Assembly: GCF_000347775.1 (NCBI RefSeq)
Contig: NZ_APAT01000019.1
Coordinates: forward strand, 1 to 64,000
Length of the DNA: 64,000 nt
Origin: Marinobacter santoriniensis NKSG1
Lineage (GTDB): Bacteria > Pseudomonadota > Gammaproteobacteria > Pseudomonadales > Oleiphilaceae
Direction of reading: 5' to 3'
The notes under the pieces are model-generated. The model was not told the origin of the DNA. It did not search any database and saw only the letters and a list, made by a program, of their open reading frames with translations. The translations under genes and the position numbers were made by a program. Below, one piece after another: positions 55,744 through 64,000 of the stretch (position 1 is the first letter of the stretch; each line of letters starts with the position of its first letter).

Positions 55744-57048
55744 ATGAACCAAGCATTCGACATTGCCATCGTCGGCGCGGGCATGGTGGGCAGCGCGCTC
55801 GCGACCGGGCTCGGCCGCGACGGCTTCTCCGTTGTACTGATCGACCAGGCCGCTCCGCCCGCCTTTGATCCGGCCGGAGCGCCAGACATCCGCGTCTCCG
55901 CCCTCAGCGCCGGTAGCGAACGATACCTGAAAGATCTTGGTGCGTGGCCTCATATTCTGGCCATGCGCACAACGCCCTATCGGCGCCTGGGCGTCTGGGA
56001 TGAAACCCCGCATCCCCTGAGCCGCCTGCTCCCGGGTCCCCTGGCGAAGGTCATGTTCGATGCCCGGGATCTGGGCGCTTCCCACCTCGGCCATATCGTT
56101 GAAAACTCCATCACCCAACAGGCGCTCTGGCAATGCGCCCGCGACGAGAAGACCGTGACCGTCCGGTCGGGTGAGGGTGTCAGTGGCCTGAAAGAACAGG
56201 ACGACCATGCCGTTATAAGCCTTGAAAACGGGGAACAACTCACTGCAGGCCTGGTTATCGCCGCCGACGGTGCCCAATCGAAGGTCCGGACGCTGGCCGG
56301 CATCGGTGTCAGTCGTGACCAGTATGCCCAGCAAGCCATGGTGATTTCGGTTCGTTACCGGGGACCCGTCGAAGACATTACCTGGCAGGGATTTTACCCC
56401 TCGGGACCGAGAGCCTTTCTGCCATTGCACAGTGCCGGAGCCGACCATCCCGGAGAGAGCTGGGCCTCGCTGGTGTGGTATGACGCCCCTGAGGAGCTGT
56501 CGAGACTGAAGGATCAGGACGAACAGACCCTGATGGATGCGATTCAAAGGGCCTTTCCCGGGAACCTGCCGCCCCTGACCCACATCGACACCCGCGCCAG
56601 TTTCCCGATCGCCCGTCAGCATGCACGGCGGTATCATCAGGGACGGGTGGTGCTTGCCGGCGATTCTGCCCACACCATCAACCCGCTGGCCGGACAGGGG
56701 GTCAATCTCGGCTTTCAGGACGCGCAGTGCCTGCAGTCCATACTCCGGGAAGCACGGCGCAGTGGCGCGGACCTGGCGGATGAGCAGTGGCTGAGCCGCT
56801 ATGAACAACAGCGCCGGCCGGCGAACCAGCGCATGATGATGGCCATGGACCTGTTCTACTACCTGTTCAGCAACAATATTCCGCCGGTCCACCTCCTGCG
56901 GAACCTGGGGCTTGGCGCCGCACGCGCCCTGCCCTTTGCGCGCAATCGCGTGGCCCGTTACGCCATGGGCATCGACGAAGAGTGGCCGGCAATCCTCAAG
57001 CGTCTGGCGAGCAGCCTGCCAGGACTTCCCCAACGTCTTCTGCCATAG
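55744..57048 (+). CDS. UbiH/UbiF/VisC-family FAD monooxygenase of ubiquinone synthesis
   Basis: The 434-residue flavoprotein shows the FAD motif IAIVGAGMVGSALATGLGRD at residues 7-26, the DG motif VIAADGAQSKVR (near residue 179) and the GD motif VVLAGDSAHTINPLAGQGVN (near residue 302). These three together define the ubiquinone-ring hydroxylase family. UbiF-type hydroxylation at C6 is the closest fit, but UbiH or UbiI cannot be excluded by eye. UbiC and UbiA at 26.5-28 kb act in the same pathway. Confidence 0.85.
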   Translation: MNQAFDIAIVGAGMVGSALATGLGRDGFSVVLIDQAAPPAFDPAGAPDIRVSALSAGSERYLKDLGAWPHILAMRTTPYRRLGVWDETPHPLSRLLPGPLAKVMFDARDLGASHLGHIVENSITQQALWQCARDEKTVTVRSGEGVSGLKEQDDHAVISLENGEQLTAGLVIAADGAQSKVRTLAGIGVSRDQYAQQAMVISVRYRGPVEDITWQGFYPSGPRAFLPLHSAGADHPGESWASLVWYDAPEELSRLKDQDEQTLMDAIQRAFPGNLPPLTHIDTRASFPIARQHARRYHQGRVVLAGDSAHTINPLAGQGVNLGFQDAQCLQSILREARRSGADLADEQWLSRYEQQRRPANQRMMMAMDLFYYLFSNNIPPVHLLRNLGLGAARALPFARNRVARYAMGIDEEWPAILKRLASSLPGLPQRLLP

Positions 57049-57080
57049 TCATCGAATCAAACCACAAGAGAGGAGCCCCC

Positions 57081-57446
57081 ATGTCCGAGACGATCTTCAC
57101 CAAAATCATCAATCGCGAAATTCCCGCTGATATCGTGTACGAAGACGACATCAGCCTGGCTTTCCGGGATATCAATCCCCAGGCACCGGTGCATCTTCTG
57201 GTCATCCCCAAGAAGGAAATCGCGTCTATCAACGAAATCGAGGAAGGTGATCGGGAACTGGTGGGACACCTCTACTGGGTAGCCGGCAAGCTGGCCAAAG
57301 AGATGGGGTTTGCCGAAGATGGCTATCGAACCGTAATGAACTGCGGTGAGAATGCCGGGCAGACGGTCTTCCATATCCATCTGCACCTGCTGGCCGGCAA
57401 GCCTTTCGGATGGCCTCCCTACACCGACAGAATGAAGCAGGCCTGA
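57081..57446 (+). CDS. HIT-family purine nucleoside phosphoramidase (HinT-like)
   Basis: ATG 57081, with GAGG upstream, gives 121 residues. The histidine triad is QTVFHIHLHLLAG near residue 98, and the N-terminus SETIFTKIINREIPADIVYED is typical of HinT/PKCI. It hydrolyses AMP linked to lysine or other amines. Standard length. Co-directional with the monooxygenase gene at 32 nt and convergent with pstB. Confidence 0.93.
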   Translation: MSETIFTKIINREIPADIVYEDDISLAFRDINPQAPVHLLVIPKKEIASINEIEEGDRELVGHLYWVAGKLAKEMGFAEDGYRTVMNCGENAGQTVFHIHLHLLAGKPFGWPPYTDRMKQA

Positions 57447-57466
57447 GCCGTCTTGTCCGACCGGGT

Positions 57467-57502
57467 CCGTGGGGTGTGACGGGGCAATCCCGCTCCCCAC
57501 GG
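57467..57502. terminator. Hairpin between convergent HIT and pstB genes
   Basis: CCGTGGGG (57467-57474) pairs with CCCCACGG (57495-57502), and an inner CGGG/CCCG extends the fold. It lies exactly between the two stop codons. There is no U tract on either strand, so termination is uncertain. Confidence 0.4.
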
Positions 57503-57509
57503 CAAGCGA

Positions 57510-58394
57510 TCAGCCGAAACGACCGGTGATGTAGTCTTCCGTTTCTTTCCGGTCCGGGTTGGTGAAGATGTTGTCGGTATGGTCGTACTCCATCAGATCC
57601 CCGAGGTACATGAAGGCGGTATAGTCAGACACCCGGGCCGCCTGTTGCATGTTGTGGGTTACGATCGCGATGGCGAAGTCGTCCTTGAGTTCGTAGATCA
57701 ATTCCTCAATCTTGGACGTGGAGATCGGGTCCAGCGCGGAGGTCGGCTCATCCAGCAGGAGAACCTCCGGTTTGACGGCGATACCCCGGGCAATACACAG
57801 CCTTTGCTGCTGGCCACCGGACAGCGCGCCACCGGTCTGTTTCAGCTTGTCCTTGACCTCATCCCACAGTGCGGCACGCTGCAGCGCCCACTCCACACGA
57901 TCGTCCAGTTCGGATTTCTTCAGTTTTTCATACAACCGGACACCGAAGGCGACGTTGTCATAGATGGACATGGGGAACGGCGTCGGCTTCTGGAACACCA
58001 TGCCAACCCGCGCCCGCAGCATGTTCACGTCAATACTGGACCCGAGGACGTTCTCCCCGTCCAGGATCAGGTCGCCTTCCGCACGCTGGCCGGGATAGAG
58101 GTCATACATCCGGTTAAAGACCCGGAGCAGGGTCGATTTGCCGCACCCGGACGGACCGATGAACGCCGTTACCTTGCGGTCTGGAATGTCCATGGAGATA
58201 TCGTGCAGGGCCTTGAATTTCCCGTAATAGAAACTCAAGTCCCGCAAAACGATCTTGGGATCCGCCACCGCCCGGATGTAATTCGTTTTCTCGAGCAGAT
58301 CGTCGGCATTAACGGACGCCGACAATGCGGGCGCCTCCAACCTAGTGGAGTCTTGGTCGATAGACGATTCTTGGGTCATAGTCGCTGCCTTCAT
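57510..58394 (-). CDS. pstB: Phosphate ABC transporter ATPase PstB
   Basis: The ABC ATPase has Walker [13 protein letters not shown], signature [15 protein letters not shown], Walker [13 protein letters not shown] and the H-loop [15 protein letters not shown]. It energises phosphate import with PstSCA. The start is unsure. A GTG at 58433 overlaps the pstA stop by 4 nt and gives 307 residues; the ATG at 58394 chosen here gives 294; ATG 58379 is also possible. The N-terminal 40 residues before the ATPase core are polar and unusual in length. Last gene of the pst unit. Confidence 0.93.
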   Translation of the reverse strand: MKAATMTQESSIDQDSTRLEAPALSASVNADDLLEKTNYIRAVADPKIVLRDLSFYYGKFKALHDISMDIPDRKVTAFIGPSGCGKSTLLRVFNRMYDLYPGQRAEGDLILDGENVLGSSIDVNMLRARVGMVFQKPTPFPMSIYDNVAFGVRLYEKLKKSELDDRVEWALQRAALWDEVKDKLKQTGGALSGGQQQRLCIARGIAVKPEVLLLDEPTSALDPISTSKIEELIYELKDDFAIAIVTHNMQQAARVSDYTAFMYLGDLMEYDHTDNIFTNPDRKETEDYITGRFG

Positions 58395-58429
58395 AGTGTC
58401 AATCTCTGGCGCTGCCTGAGTAGTCGGTA

Positions 58430-59272
58430 TCACGGCTTCTGGTTATGGCCTTTCAGGCCGTAACGGGCAAAAATGTTCATCACTAGAACGCTGATGGTAA
58501 TGAGCAGCGCCGCGGCCCACGCCAGATTCTGCCAATCGCTGTAGGGGCTCAGGGCATACTGGTAAATGACCACCGGCATGTTGGCCATCGGTTGATTCAT
58601 GTCCGTTGACCAGAAGTTGTTGCTGAGAGCGGTAAACAGCAGCGGAGCCGTCTCCCCCATGATCCTGGCAGTCGCCAGAAGCATGCCGGTGATCATGCCG
58701 CTGAGGGCCGCTTTGTACACCACGTTAACAGTCACTTTCCAGCGTGGCGCGCCGAGGGCTGCAGCCGCTTCCCGAAGCTGTGAGGGCACCAATTTGAGCA
58801 TATCTTCCGTGGTCCGGACCACCACCGGTATCACCAGGATGGCCAGGGCGACACCGCCGGCCCAGCCGGAAAAGTGGCCTACAGGACTGACCAGCAGGGT
58901 GTAGACGAATACCCCCACGACGATCGAGGGTGCAGACAAAAGAATATCGTTGATGAAACGCACGGTACTGGCAAACCGGGACTTACCTCCGAACTCTGCC
59001 AGGTAGGTTCCCGCCATGACGCCGATGGGTGTGCCGATCAGCACCGCCACCAACGTCAGCAGGAGGGTACCGACAATAGCGTTGAGCAAACCGCCCGATT
59101 CACCAGGCGGTGGCGTCATCTCGGTAAACACCGCCCAGTTGATGTGCTGGAAGCCTTTGATAAACAGGATAGACAGAATCCAGCCCAGCATAAATAGGCC
59201 GAACAGGGTGACCGCGATGGAGGCGGCCAGGTTAAACGCATTGACCAACTTGCGGCGATGATACCGTGTCAT
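58430..59272 (-). CDS. pstA: Phosphate ABC transporter permease PstA
   Basis: ATG 59272 gives 280 residues with six membrane segments and the permease EAA-loop region [19 protein letters not shown] near residue 185. It forms the membrane channel with PstC. The start lies one base after the pstC stop, so translation is coupled. The longer upstream frame is an out-of-frame shadow of pstC. Confidence 0.95.
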   Translation of the reverse strand: MTRYHRRKLVNAFNLAASIAVTLFGLFMLGWILSILFIKGFQHINWAVFTEMTPPPGESGGLLNAIVGTLLLTLVAVLIGTPIGVMAGTYLAEFGGKSRFASTVRFINDILLSAPSIVVGVFVYTLLVSPVGHFSGWAGGVALAILVIPVVVRTTEDMLKLVPSQLREAAAALGAPRWKVTVNVVYKAALSGMITGMLLATARIMGETAPLLFTALSNNFWSTDMNQPMANMPVVIYQYALSPYSDWQNLAWAAALLITISVLVMNIFARYGLKGHNQKP

Positions 59273-59273
59273 A

Positions 59274-60251
59274 TCAGGTGCTCCGTCCTTCCTGTACCTT
59301 CCCGAGCCGGAGCAGGAACCATTTTGAGATGGCCAGGACGATGAAGGTGATGATAAACAGGATGAGGCCAAGGGCGATGAGCGAGGACATATGCAAGCCA
59401 TCGGCCTCGTTGAATTCATTGGCCAGTGTCGAGGCAATGGTCGACCCCGGATAGAACAGGCCAGTCATCAGTTCCTGGGCATTACCAACCACGAAGGTGA
59501 CCGCCATGGTTTCACCGAGCGCCCGACCAAGCCCCAGCATGATACCGCCAATGACGCCTACCTTGGTGTAGGGCAGGATAACTTTCCAGACCACTTCCCA
59601 GGTAGTGGACCCCATCGCGTAGGCGGACTCTTTCAGGTCCTTGGGCACGACATCAAACATGTCACGCATCACGGACGCAATGAACGGAATGATCATGACC
59701 GCCAGAATGAAGCCGGCCGTAAACAGACTAATCCCGATGGGGGGCCCCTGGAAGAACTGGCCAATCAGAGGAAGCTCCCCGAGCGTGTCGGTCAGCAGGG
59801 GCTGCAGATTTTCTGAAAACCAAGGGGCAAAGTAGAACAGGCCCCACATGCCGTAGATAATGGATGGCACCGCAGCCAGCAACTCCACCGCAATGCCCAC
59901 CGGTTTCTTCAGCCATTCCGGCGCCATCACGCTTATAAAAAGCGCAATGCCAAAGCTTACGGGAATGCCGATCAGAATAGCGATAAAGGAGGTAACGAGG
60001 GTTCCGACGATGGGAATCACGGCACCGTATTGGTCATTCACCACATCCCATTTTTCAGTGATGAAAAAATCGAAACCAAAGGTCTGAAACGTCGGCCAGG
60101 CATCCTTGAACAGCATCAGGATAATCGCGGCCAAGACCGCCAGAACCATCGTTGCGAAAAAGAAGGCGGTGCCCTTAAAGAGCTTGTCGCCCATCGCACC
60201 GATCATCGCTTGCCGGGAATGTTTCGAGTACTGAGTTTGTGGCGCTGCCAT
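59274..60251 (-). CDS. pstC: Phosphate ABC transporter permease PstC
   Basis: ATG 60251 (GGAAG just upstream) gives 325 residues with about six membrane segments and the coupling segment [19 protein letters not shown] near residue 220. It pairs with PstA in the inner membrane. An upstream start at 60302 would add 17 residues. The gap of 136 nt to pstS contains a long stem-loop. Confidence 0.95.
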   Translation of the reverse strand: MAAPQTQYSKHSRQAMIGAMGDKLFKGTAFFFATMVLAVLAAIILMLFKDAWPTFQTFGFDFFITEKWDVVNDQYGAVIPIVGTLVTSFIAILIGIPVSFGIALFISVMAPEWLKKPVGIAVELLAAVPSIIYGMWGLFYFAPWFSENLQPLLTDTLGELPLIGQFFQGPPIGISLFTAGFILAVMIIPFIASVMRDMFDVVPKDLKESAYAMGSTTWEVVWKVILPYTKVGVIGGIMLGLGRALGETMAVTFVVGNAQELMTGLFYPGSTIASTLANEFNEADGLHMSSLIALGLILFIITFIVLAISKWFLLRLGKVQEGRST

Positions 60252-60340
60252 TAGTTCTTCCGCCTGGATCAATAAGGTTTCAGAATGAACTCCGGCCATC
60301 ATCTGGGCCGTTTTCGGGTGGCGAGATTATGCCACAACAA

Positions 60341-60370
60341 CGAAGGACAGGCGAAAACGCCTGCCCTTCG
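60341..60370 (-). other. Intercistronic stem-loop between pstS and pstC
   Basis: On the minus-strand RNA, CGAAGGGCAGGCG pairs along 13 positions with CGCCUGUCCUUCG around UUUU, with a single G-U wobble. On the plus strand the same position would be an A-C mismatch, so the hairpin is best formed in the pst mRNA. There is no U tract. It begins 17 nt after the pstS stop and could protect the pstS mRNA or attenuate the permease genes. Confidence 0.65.
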
Positions 60371-60387
60371 GTCACAAAAACCCCCGA

Positions 60388-61428
60388 TTACTTGAGGTTG
60401 ATCTTCTCTTCCCAGGAAGATTCGATCAGCTCAGCAACGCTCTTGGGGATCGGGATGTAGTGCAGTTCAGCGGCAGCCGGCTGGCCATTGGCCATGGACC
60501 ACTTGAAGAAGTCCAGGACTGCTTTCACCTGGGCCGGATTCTTCGGATCAGTGTGCACCATGGCGAAAGTGGAACCAGTGATCGGCCAGCTGTTTTCGCC
60601 CGGCTGGTTGGTCAGGACCACACGGAATCCCGGAGTGCCCTTCCAGTCAGCGCCGGCAGCGGCGGCTGCGAAGTTGTCGCTGGTAGGCGCAACACGGTTG
60701 CCGTCACGGTTGATCATGTCCATGTAGGTCAGGTTGTTTTCCAGGGCATAGGCGTACTCAACGTAGCCAATGGCACCCTTGATGCGACCGGTGTAGGAAG
60801 CAACGCCTTCGTTACCTTTACCACCCAGGTTACCCTTGGACATCCAGTTTACAGTTTTGCCTTCGCCAACCTCGGATTTCCAGGCCTCACTGGCCTTGGA
60901 CAGGTAGTTGGTGAAAATGGCGGTGGTGCCTGAGGAATCTGAACGGTGAACCACGGTGATCTTCAGATCTGGAAGGTCGGCATCCGGATTCATCTTGGCG
61001 ATGGCCGGATCGTTCCAGTTGGTGATCTTGCCCATCAGAATGGCTGCGAGGGTTTCGCCGTCGACAGCCAGCTCACCCGGCTTGATGCCCGGAACGTTGG
61101 CAACCGGTACGATACCGCCCATGATCAGCGGCCACTGGGTCAGACCACTGTCCTTCAGATCTTCGACAGTCAGGGGTGCGTCGGAAGCACCGAAATCCAC
61201 GTTACCGGCCTTGATCTGTTTGATACCGGCACCAGAGCCGACTGACTGGTAGTTGACTTCAATACCGGTCTCTTCCTTGTAAGCGCTGGCCCACTTGGAA
61301 ATGATCGGATACGCGAAAGACGAACCGGCACCGGTCACCTTCTCGACGCTGGCAGCGTGGCCAGCTGCAGAAACAGTTACGGCGGCAGCGGCGAAGATAC
61401 CCGCAATCAGCTTTCTGTCGAATTTCAT
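60388..61428 (-). CDS. pstS: Periplasmic phosphate-binding protein PstS
   Basis: ATG 61428 with AGGAGAG upstream gives 346 residues starting with a signal peptide (MKFDRKLIAGIFAAAAVTVS, cleavage near AGHA-AS). The phosphate pocket is shown by VTGAGSSFAYPIISKW, ASDAPLT and HRSDSSGTTAIFTNYL. It binds phosphate and delivers it to PstCA. The frame extends over 90 codons further up, but without a signal. A Pho box lies about 110 bp upstream. Confidence 0.96.
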   Translation of the reverse strand: MKFDRKLIAGIFAAAAVTVSAAGHAASVEKVTGAGSSFAYPIISKWASAYKEETGIEVNYQSVGSGAGIKQIKAGNVDFGASDAPLTVEDLKDSGLTQWPLIMGGIVPVANVPGIKPGELAVDGETLAAILMGKITNWNDPAIAKMNPDADLPDLKITVVHRSDSSGTTAIFTNYLSKASEAWKSEVGEGKTVNWMSKGNLGGKGNEGVASYTGRIKGAIGYVEYAYALENNLTYMDMINRDGNRVAPTSDNFAAAAAGADWKGTPGFRVVLTNQPGENSWPITGSTFAMVHTDPKNPAQVKAVLDFFKWSMANGQPAAAELHYIPIPKSVAELIESSWEEKINLK

Positions 61429-61527
61429 GAACTCTCTCCTAAAGCAGTTGAATACGTCTGCCACACTCGTTCCGGTGTAGCTGGCGGCCGTGACCAGCGA
61501 GTGGCTGGCAAGTTGTGACCTGCACGC

Positions 61528-61561
61528 AGTATCCACAATAATTATGTCAGTTTTATGACGA
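61528..61561 (-). promoter_or_regulatory. Pho box and -10 of pstS
   Basis: On the minus strand the repeats TCGTCATAAAA (61551-61561) and CTGACATAATT (61540-61550) are in direct 11-bp tandem and match about 17 of 22 consensus positions. A -10-like GATACT (61528-61533) follows after 6 nt. It lies between phoU and pstS, so pstSCAB has its own phosphate-starvation promoter. Confidence 0.85.
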
Positions 61562-61628
61562 CGACGATAACAGCGACACAACGGAAAGGAGGCGGAAAAC
61601 GAAACGCCGGAGGAAAACGGAAGAGAGC

Positions 61629-61654
61629 GCCGGATGATGCAGCATTCATCCGGC
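61629..61654 (-). terminator. Probable phoU terminator hairpin
   Basis: GCCGGATGA (61629-61637) pairs perfectly with TCATCCGGC (61646-61654) around 8 nt. It lies 28 nt past the phoU stop. The minus-strand RNA continues GCUCUCUUCCGUUUU, only a moderate U tract, so termination may be partial. Confidence 0.5.
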
Positions 61655-61682
61655 AACACGAGGGAAAATGCGCAGTCCGACG

Positions 61683-62405
61683 TTAACTGCCGACGACCTG
61701 CTCGGCCCACTTGGTCGGCTTGTGACGAACGTCTTCCCCCTCGACCATGTAGATGACATTCTCGGCGATATTACAGGCATGATCGCCTACGCGCTCCAGG
61801 GCTCGCAATATCCACATGACCGACATGCATTTCGAGATATTACGGGTATCTTCCATCATGAACGTCAGCAGGGAACGGGCCGCTGTTTTGTACTCCTCAT
61901 CAACCCGCTTATCCTCCTTCATGATACTGATCGCCGGCTCGGGATCGAGGCGGGCAAACGCATCCAGGGCGTCCCTGAGCATCCCGCGCACATGATTGGC
62001 AATGTGTTGAACTTCCACATAGCCGCGGGGGGCCTTACCCTCTTCGGCAAGCGAGATCGCCAGCTTGGCGATTTTCTTGGCCTCGTCCCCGATCCGCTCC
62101 AGATCGGCCACCATCTTGATTACGGCAATGACCAACCGGAGGTCCCGGGCAGTTGGCTGACGACGGGCAATGATGTGGGTTGCCTCTTCGTCGATCAGCA
62201 ACTCGAGCTGGTCGACCTGCTTGTCTGCATCACGGATTTTCTCACCGAGGTGACCATCATTGTCCACCAGAGCGGTTACCGCCCCGGCAACATGGGACTC
62301 CACCATGCCACCCATTTTCAGAAAATTGGCCTTCAATTCGGCGAGATCCTCGTCGAACCCTGACGAGATATGTTCCCCTTGGCTCATATCCTTTTTATCT
62401 GGCAT
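61683..62405 (-). CDS. phoU: Phosphate signalling protein PhoU
   Basis: ATG 62405 gives 240 residues; ATG 62387 (MSQGEHIS) is an alternative. The protein is a six-helix bundle with two PhoU repeats, shown by DLERIGDEAKKIAKLAI in the first half and ALERVGDHACNIAENVIYMVEG in the second (metal-binding E/D-x-x-x-D pattern). It links PstSCAB to PhoR and keeps the regulon off when phosphate is plentiful. It lies upstream of pstS, not downstream of pstB as in E. coli. Confidence 0.95.
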   Translation of the reverse strand: MPDKKDMSQGEHISSGFDEDLAELKANFLKMGGMVESHVAGAVTALVDNDGHLGEKIRDADKQVDQLELLIDEEATHIIARRQPTARDLRLVIAVIKMVADLERIGDEAKKIAKLAISLAEEGKAPRGYVEVQHIANHVRGMLRDALDAFARLDPEPAISIMKEDKRVDEEYKTAARSLLTFMMEDTRNISKCMSVMWILRALERVGDHACNIAENVIYMVEGEDVRHKPTKWAEQVVGS

Positions 62406-62589
62406 ACAAAGCAGTCTCCAAAACGTTAAGTGTGCAGGTCGCGACCCGAAATGAGGCCAAGCTGGGAGAGGCCCTGAATCATGGCGTCGCCGGCAAAGCA
62501 CTAAAGATTCTAATATAGAGGAGGTGCAAACCTCTGCGCAAACTGTCCTGATGCGCGCCTCTGCTCCGATGGTTACCACAGAAACATGA

Positions 62590-62610
62590 CAACAGGATGG
62601 CAACAGGATG
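62590..62610. repeat. Tandem repeat of CAACAGGATG with 11-bp period
   Basis: CAACAGGATG occurs at 62590-62599 and again at 62601-62610. The copies are 11 bp apart, about one helical turn, in the phoU-yciA intergenic region (297 nt). On the minus strand they read CATCCTGTTG, only loosely like PhoB half-sites. Confidence 0.4.
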
Positions 62611-62673
62611 AATCGCGCCGGATCGTGTAAATTTACTTGCAGAGTGACCGCAGGCCATTAACATGCAGGCTAC

Positions 62674-62679
62674 TATAAT
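62674..62679 (+). promoter_or_regulatory. Probable -10 of the yciA gene
   Basis: A perfect TATAAT lies 24 bp before the ATG at 62703. No clear -35 is seen at the proper spacing. The leader would be under 20 nt. Confidence 0.4.
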
Positions 62680-62702
62680 AAATCGCAGAACAGGCTGGCT
62701 CC

Positions 62703-63107
62703 ATGACCCATTACGACGACGACAAACCCAAACCCCGCGGCGAACTGACACTTCAGGTCATTCCCCTTCCCTCCGATACCAATGCCAATGGTGACGTGTT
62801 CGCCGGCTGGCTCGTCAAACAGATGGACATCGCCGCAGCCACGATGGCCGGACGGATTTCCCAGGGCCGCAATGCAACGGTCGCCATGGACCGGATGGAA
62901 TTCCTGTCGCCACTGCGGGTGGGGTCACAGGTTGGCTGTTATTGCGAACTGGTGGATATCGGCCGAAGCTCGATGAAGATCAACGTGGAAGTCTGGACAC
63001 TGGACCGAATCGCCAGGAATCCCCGCAAGGTCACCGAAGGGCTCTTTGTTTACGTGGCGATCGACGAACACGGTCGGATCCGGGAAGTCCCGGAGCAGAA
63101 CCTGTAG
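62703..63107 (+). CDS. yciA: YciA-type acyl-CoA thioesterase
   Basis: The 134-residue hotdog protein has the catalytic segment SDTNANGDVFAGWLVKQMD near residue 24 (active aspartate in NGD) and AMDRMEFLSPLRVG near residue 60. YciA thioesterases are hexameric and hydrolyse a broad range of acyl-CoAs. It is the second acyl-CoA thioesterase here besides TesB. Convergent with the following gene, with stops only 3 nt apart. Confidence 0.9.
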   Translation: MTHYDDDKPKPRGELTLQVIPLPSDTNANGDVFAGWLVKQMDIAAATMAGRISQGRNATVAMDRMEFLSPLRVGSQVGCYCELVDIGRSSMKINVEVWTLDRIARNPRKVTEGLFVYVAIDEHGRIREVPEQNL

Positions 63108-63110
63108 CAC

Positions 63111-64000
63111 TTACCGCCAGCCCTGCAAGAGGCGCGCGTAATTGAGGCGCTCCCAGGTGTGAGCATTGGGAGCGTTGTCCAGTGACAGGGCCCCGCGTGC
63201 TTCTGCCAGTGTGTTATACCCCATTCGATCCAGTCGTCGACTGGCCTCTTCGGTGATCCGCCCAAGCGCTTCAGGCCCGTCCGCCAGCAGCGCCGAGACC
63301 ACCTGCACCACAGTGGCGCCCGCCAGAATGGCTTTCACCGCATCATCGCCACTGTGAACACCGCCCGAGACGGCCATTTCGAGGCCCGTGCGACGGAACA
63401 GAGAGGCCACCGCATGCAGGCGAAGCGGCAATTCGGCATTGCTGGAGAGCACCACGTCCCGGCTCAGGGTCAGTTCGTCCAGATCCATATCCGGTTGGTA
63501 AAAGCGGTTGAACAGCACCAGACCTCGGGCGCCCGCAGCTTCCACGCCGGTCACGAAGGCTGGCAGGGCGGAGTAGAACGGGGACAGTTTAACGCTGACC
63601 GGCACAGAAACCTGCGCCACAACGGCCTGCACCACCTCCAGCTGTCGTTTCTCCAGTGTCGCGGCGGTATCAGACGGATCCGTGGCGAGATCATAAAGAT
63701 TGAGCTCGATGGCCTCCGCTCCCGCGTCTTCCAGTTCCCGGGCATGATGGGTCCAGCCACCGGGCGTAACTCCATTGAGTGAGGCAATCACGGGCACATC
63801 CAGTTTGCTGCGGAGTAATTCCAGACGCCTGAGGTAACTGTGTGACCCTACCTCAAAAATCTCTGACTCCGGGAAATACGAGCGCGCCTCGGCGTCTCTG
63901 TTGATCTGGGAATCGATAAACTTGTGCGCCGCCATCTGCTCGGCCACCAGCTGTTCCTCGAACAGGGAATGCATCACCACCGCGCCGGCGCCAGCATCGA
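63111..64000 (-). CDS. Dihydroorotate-dehydrogenase-like protein, truncated by the window end
   Basis: The frame stays open through the right edge, where it still reads DAGAGAVVMHSLFEEQL, so the true N-terminus lies outside. The visible 290 or so residues form an FMN-binding TIM barrel with PVSVKLSPFYSALP, LVLFNRFYQPD and the phosphate-binding AVSGGVHSGDDAVKAILAGA. This resembles PyrD-like proteins annotated beside hydroxylamine or anaerobic ferredoxin-oxidoreductase modules rather than classical PyrD. Its reaction is not known; a pyrimidine or fumarate-linked dehydrogenase role is possible. Confidence 0.8.
   Translation of the reverse strand, partial: DAGAGAVVMHSLFEEQLVAEQMAAHKFIDSQINRDAEARSYFPESEIFEVGSHSYLRRLELLRSKLDVPVIASLNGVTPGGWTHHARELEDAGAEAIELNLYDLATDPSDTAATLEKRQLEVVQAVVAQVSVPVSVKLSPFYSALPAFVTGVEAAGARGLVLFNRFYQPDMDLDELTLSRDVVLSSNAELPLRLHAVASLFRRTGLEMAVSGGVHSGDDAVKAILAGATVVQVVSALLADGPEALGRITEEASRRLDRMGYNTLAEARGALSLDNAPNAHTWERLNYARLLQGWR

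Noticed and set aside
54982..57033. 683-codon frame antisense to the YbaK-like and monooxygenase genes
   Set aside because: It spans two real genes and their intergenic gap, as only a chance open frame would.
62627..62636. GTAAATTTAC palindrome in the phoU-yciA gap
   Set aside because: Ten bases of AT-rich palindrome are easily found by chance and no promoter element overlaps it.

Overview
The window looks like chromosomal core DNA of a marine gammaproteobacterium, most probably Marinobacter or a close relative. The reasons are the GC-rich coding style, a gene content and order that repeatedly match Pseudomonas (laoRCBA-coaD-ferredoxin, hemB-ppk, ubiCA-phoBR), and alkane/fatty-acid functions such as rubredoxin with its reductase, FadE, TesB and the Lao system. 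The assignment rests on recalled gene order and protein similarity, not on a search. I see no insertion sequence, prophage, CRISPR array, tRNA or rRNA.

Layout. 1-7 kb: cytochrome c4 and EngB, then a long-chain alcohol/aldehyde oxidation cluster (laoR divergent from laoC-laoB-laoA) running into coaD and a 2[4Fe-4S] ferredoxin. The laoR-laoC gap holds a perfect 16-bp palindrome inside a promoter. 7-12 kb: DUF945 protein, polyphosphate kinase and HemB on the minus strand, with a Pho box upstream, plus a short SutA-like gene. 12-20 kb: TetR regulator with an AidB-like acyl-CoA dehydrogenase, DUF503, PLP aspartate decarboxylase (PanP type), Pit phosphate transporter. 19-25.7 kb: membrane diguanylate cyclase, flavodoxin, EAL protein, TesB, rubredoxin reductase and a 55-residue rubredoxin. 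26-31 kb: phosphoribosyltransferase, UbiC, UbiA, PhoB/PhoR (Pho box in front) and a two-domain response regulator. 31-44 kb: lytic transglycosylase, RsuA, stand-alone asparaginase domain, second EAL protein, IlvD, a very divergent phosphoketolase-like enzyme, Yip1 protein, GST, alanine dehydrogenase, PlsC. 44-52 kb: cold-shock protein, FadE, RapA, CysZ, VanZ and a noncoding region. 52-64 kb: methyltransferase, MnmH, MscS, YbaK-like deacylase, ubiquinone hydroxylase, HIT protein, phoU-pstSCAB, YciA and a dihydroorotate-dehydrogenase-like gene cut by the window end.

The most interesting unannotated element is at about 51838-52060: an apparent CsrA/RsmA-sequestering small RNA. It has 15 GGA triplets in about 220 nt, most displayed in hairpin loops, a strong terminator, and upstream a near-perfect GacA/UvrY box. 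A second theme is phosphate: ppk, pit, phoBR and phoU-pstSCAB lie in one window, and three Pho boxes (phoB, pstS, hemB-ppk) can be read with the same spacing to a candidate -10 element. A third theme is lipid and alkane oxidation (Lao, rubredoxin system, FadE, TesB, YciA, AidB-like). A fourth is c-di-GMP turnover by three membrane proteins.
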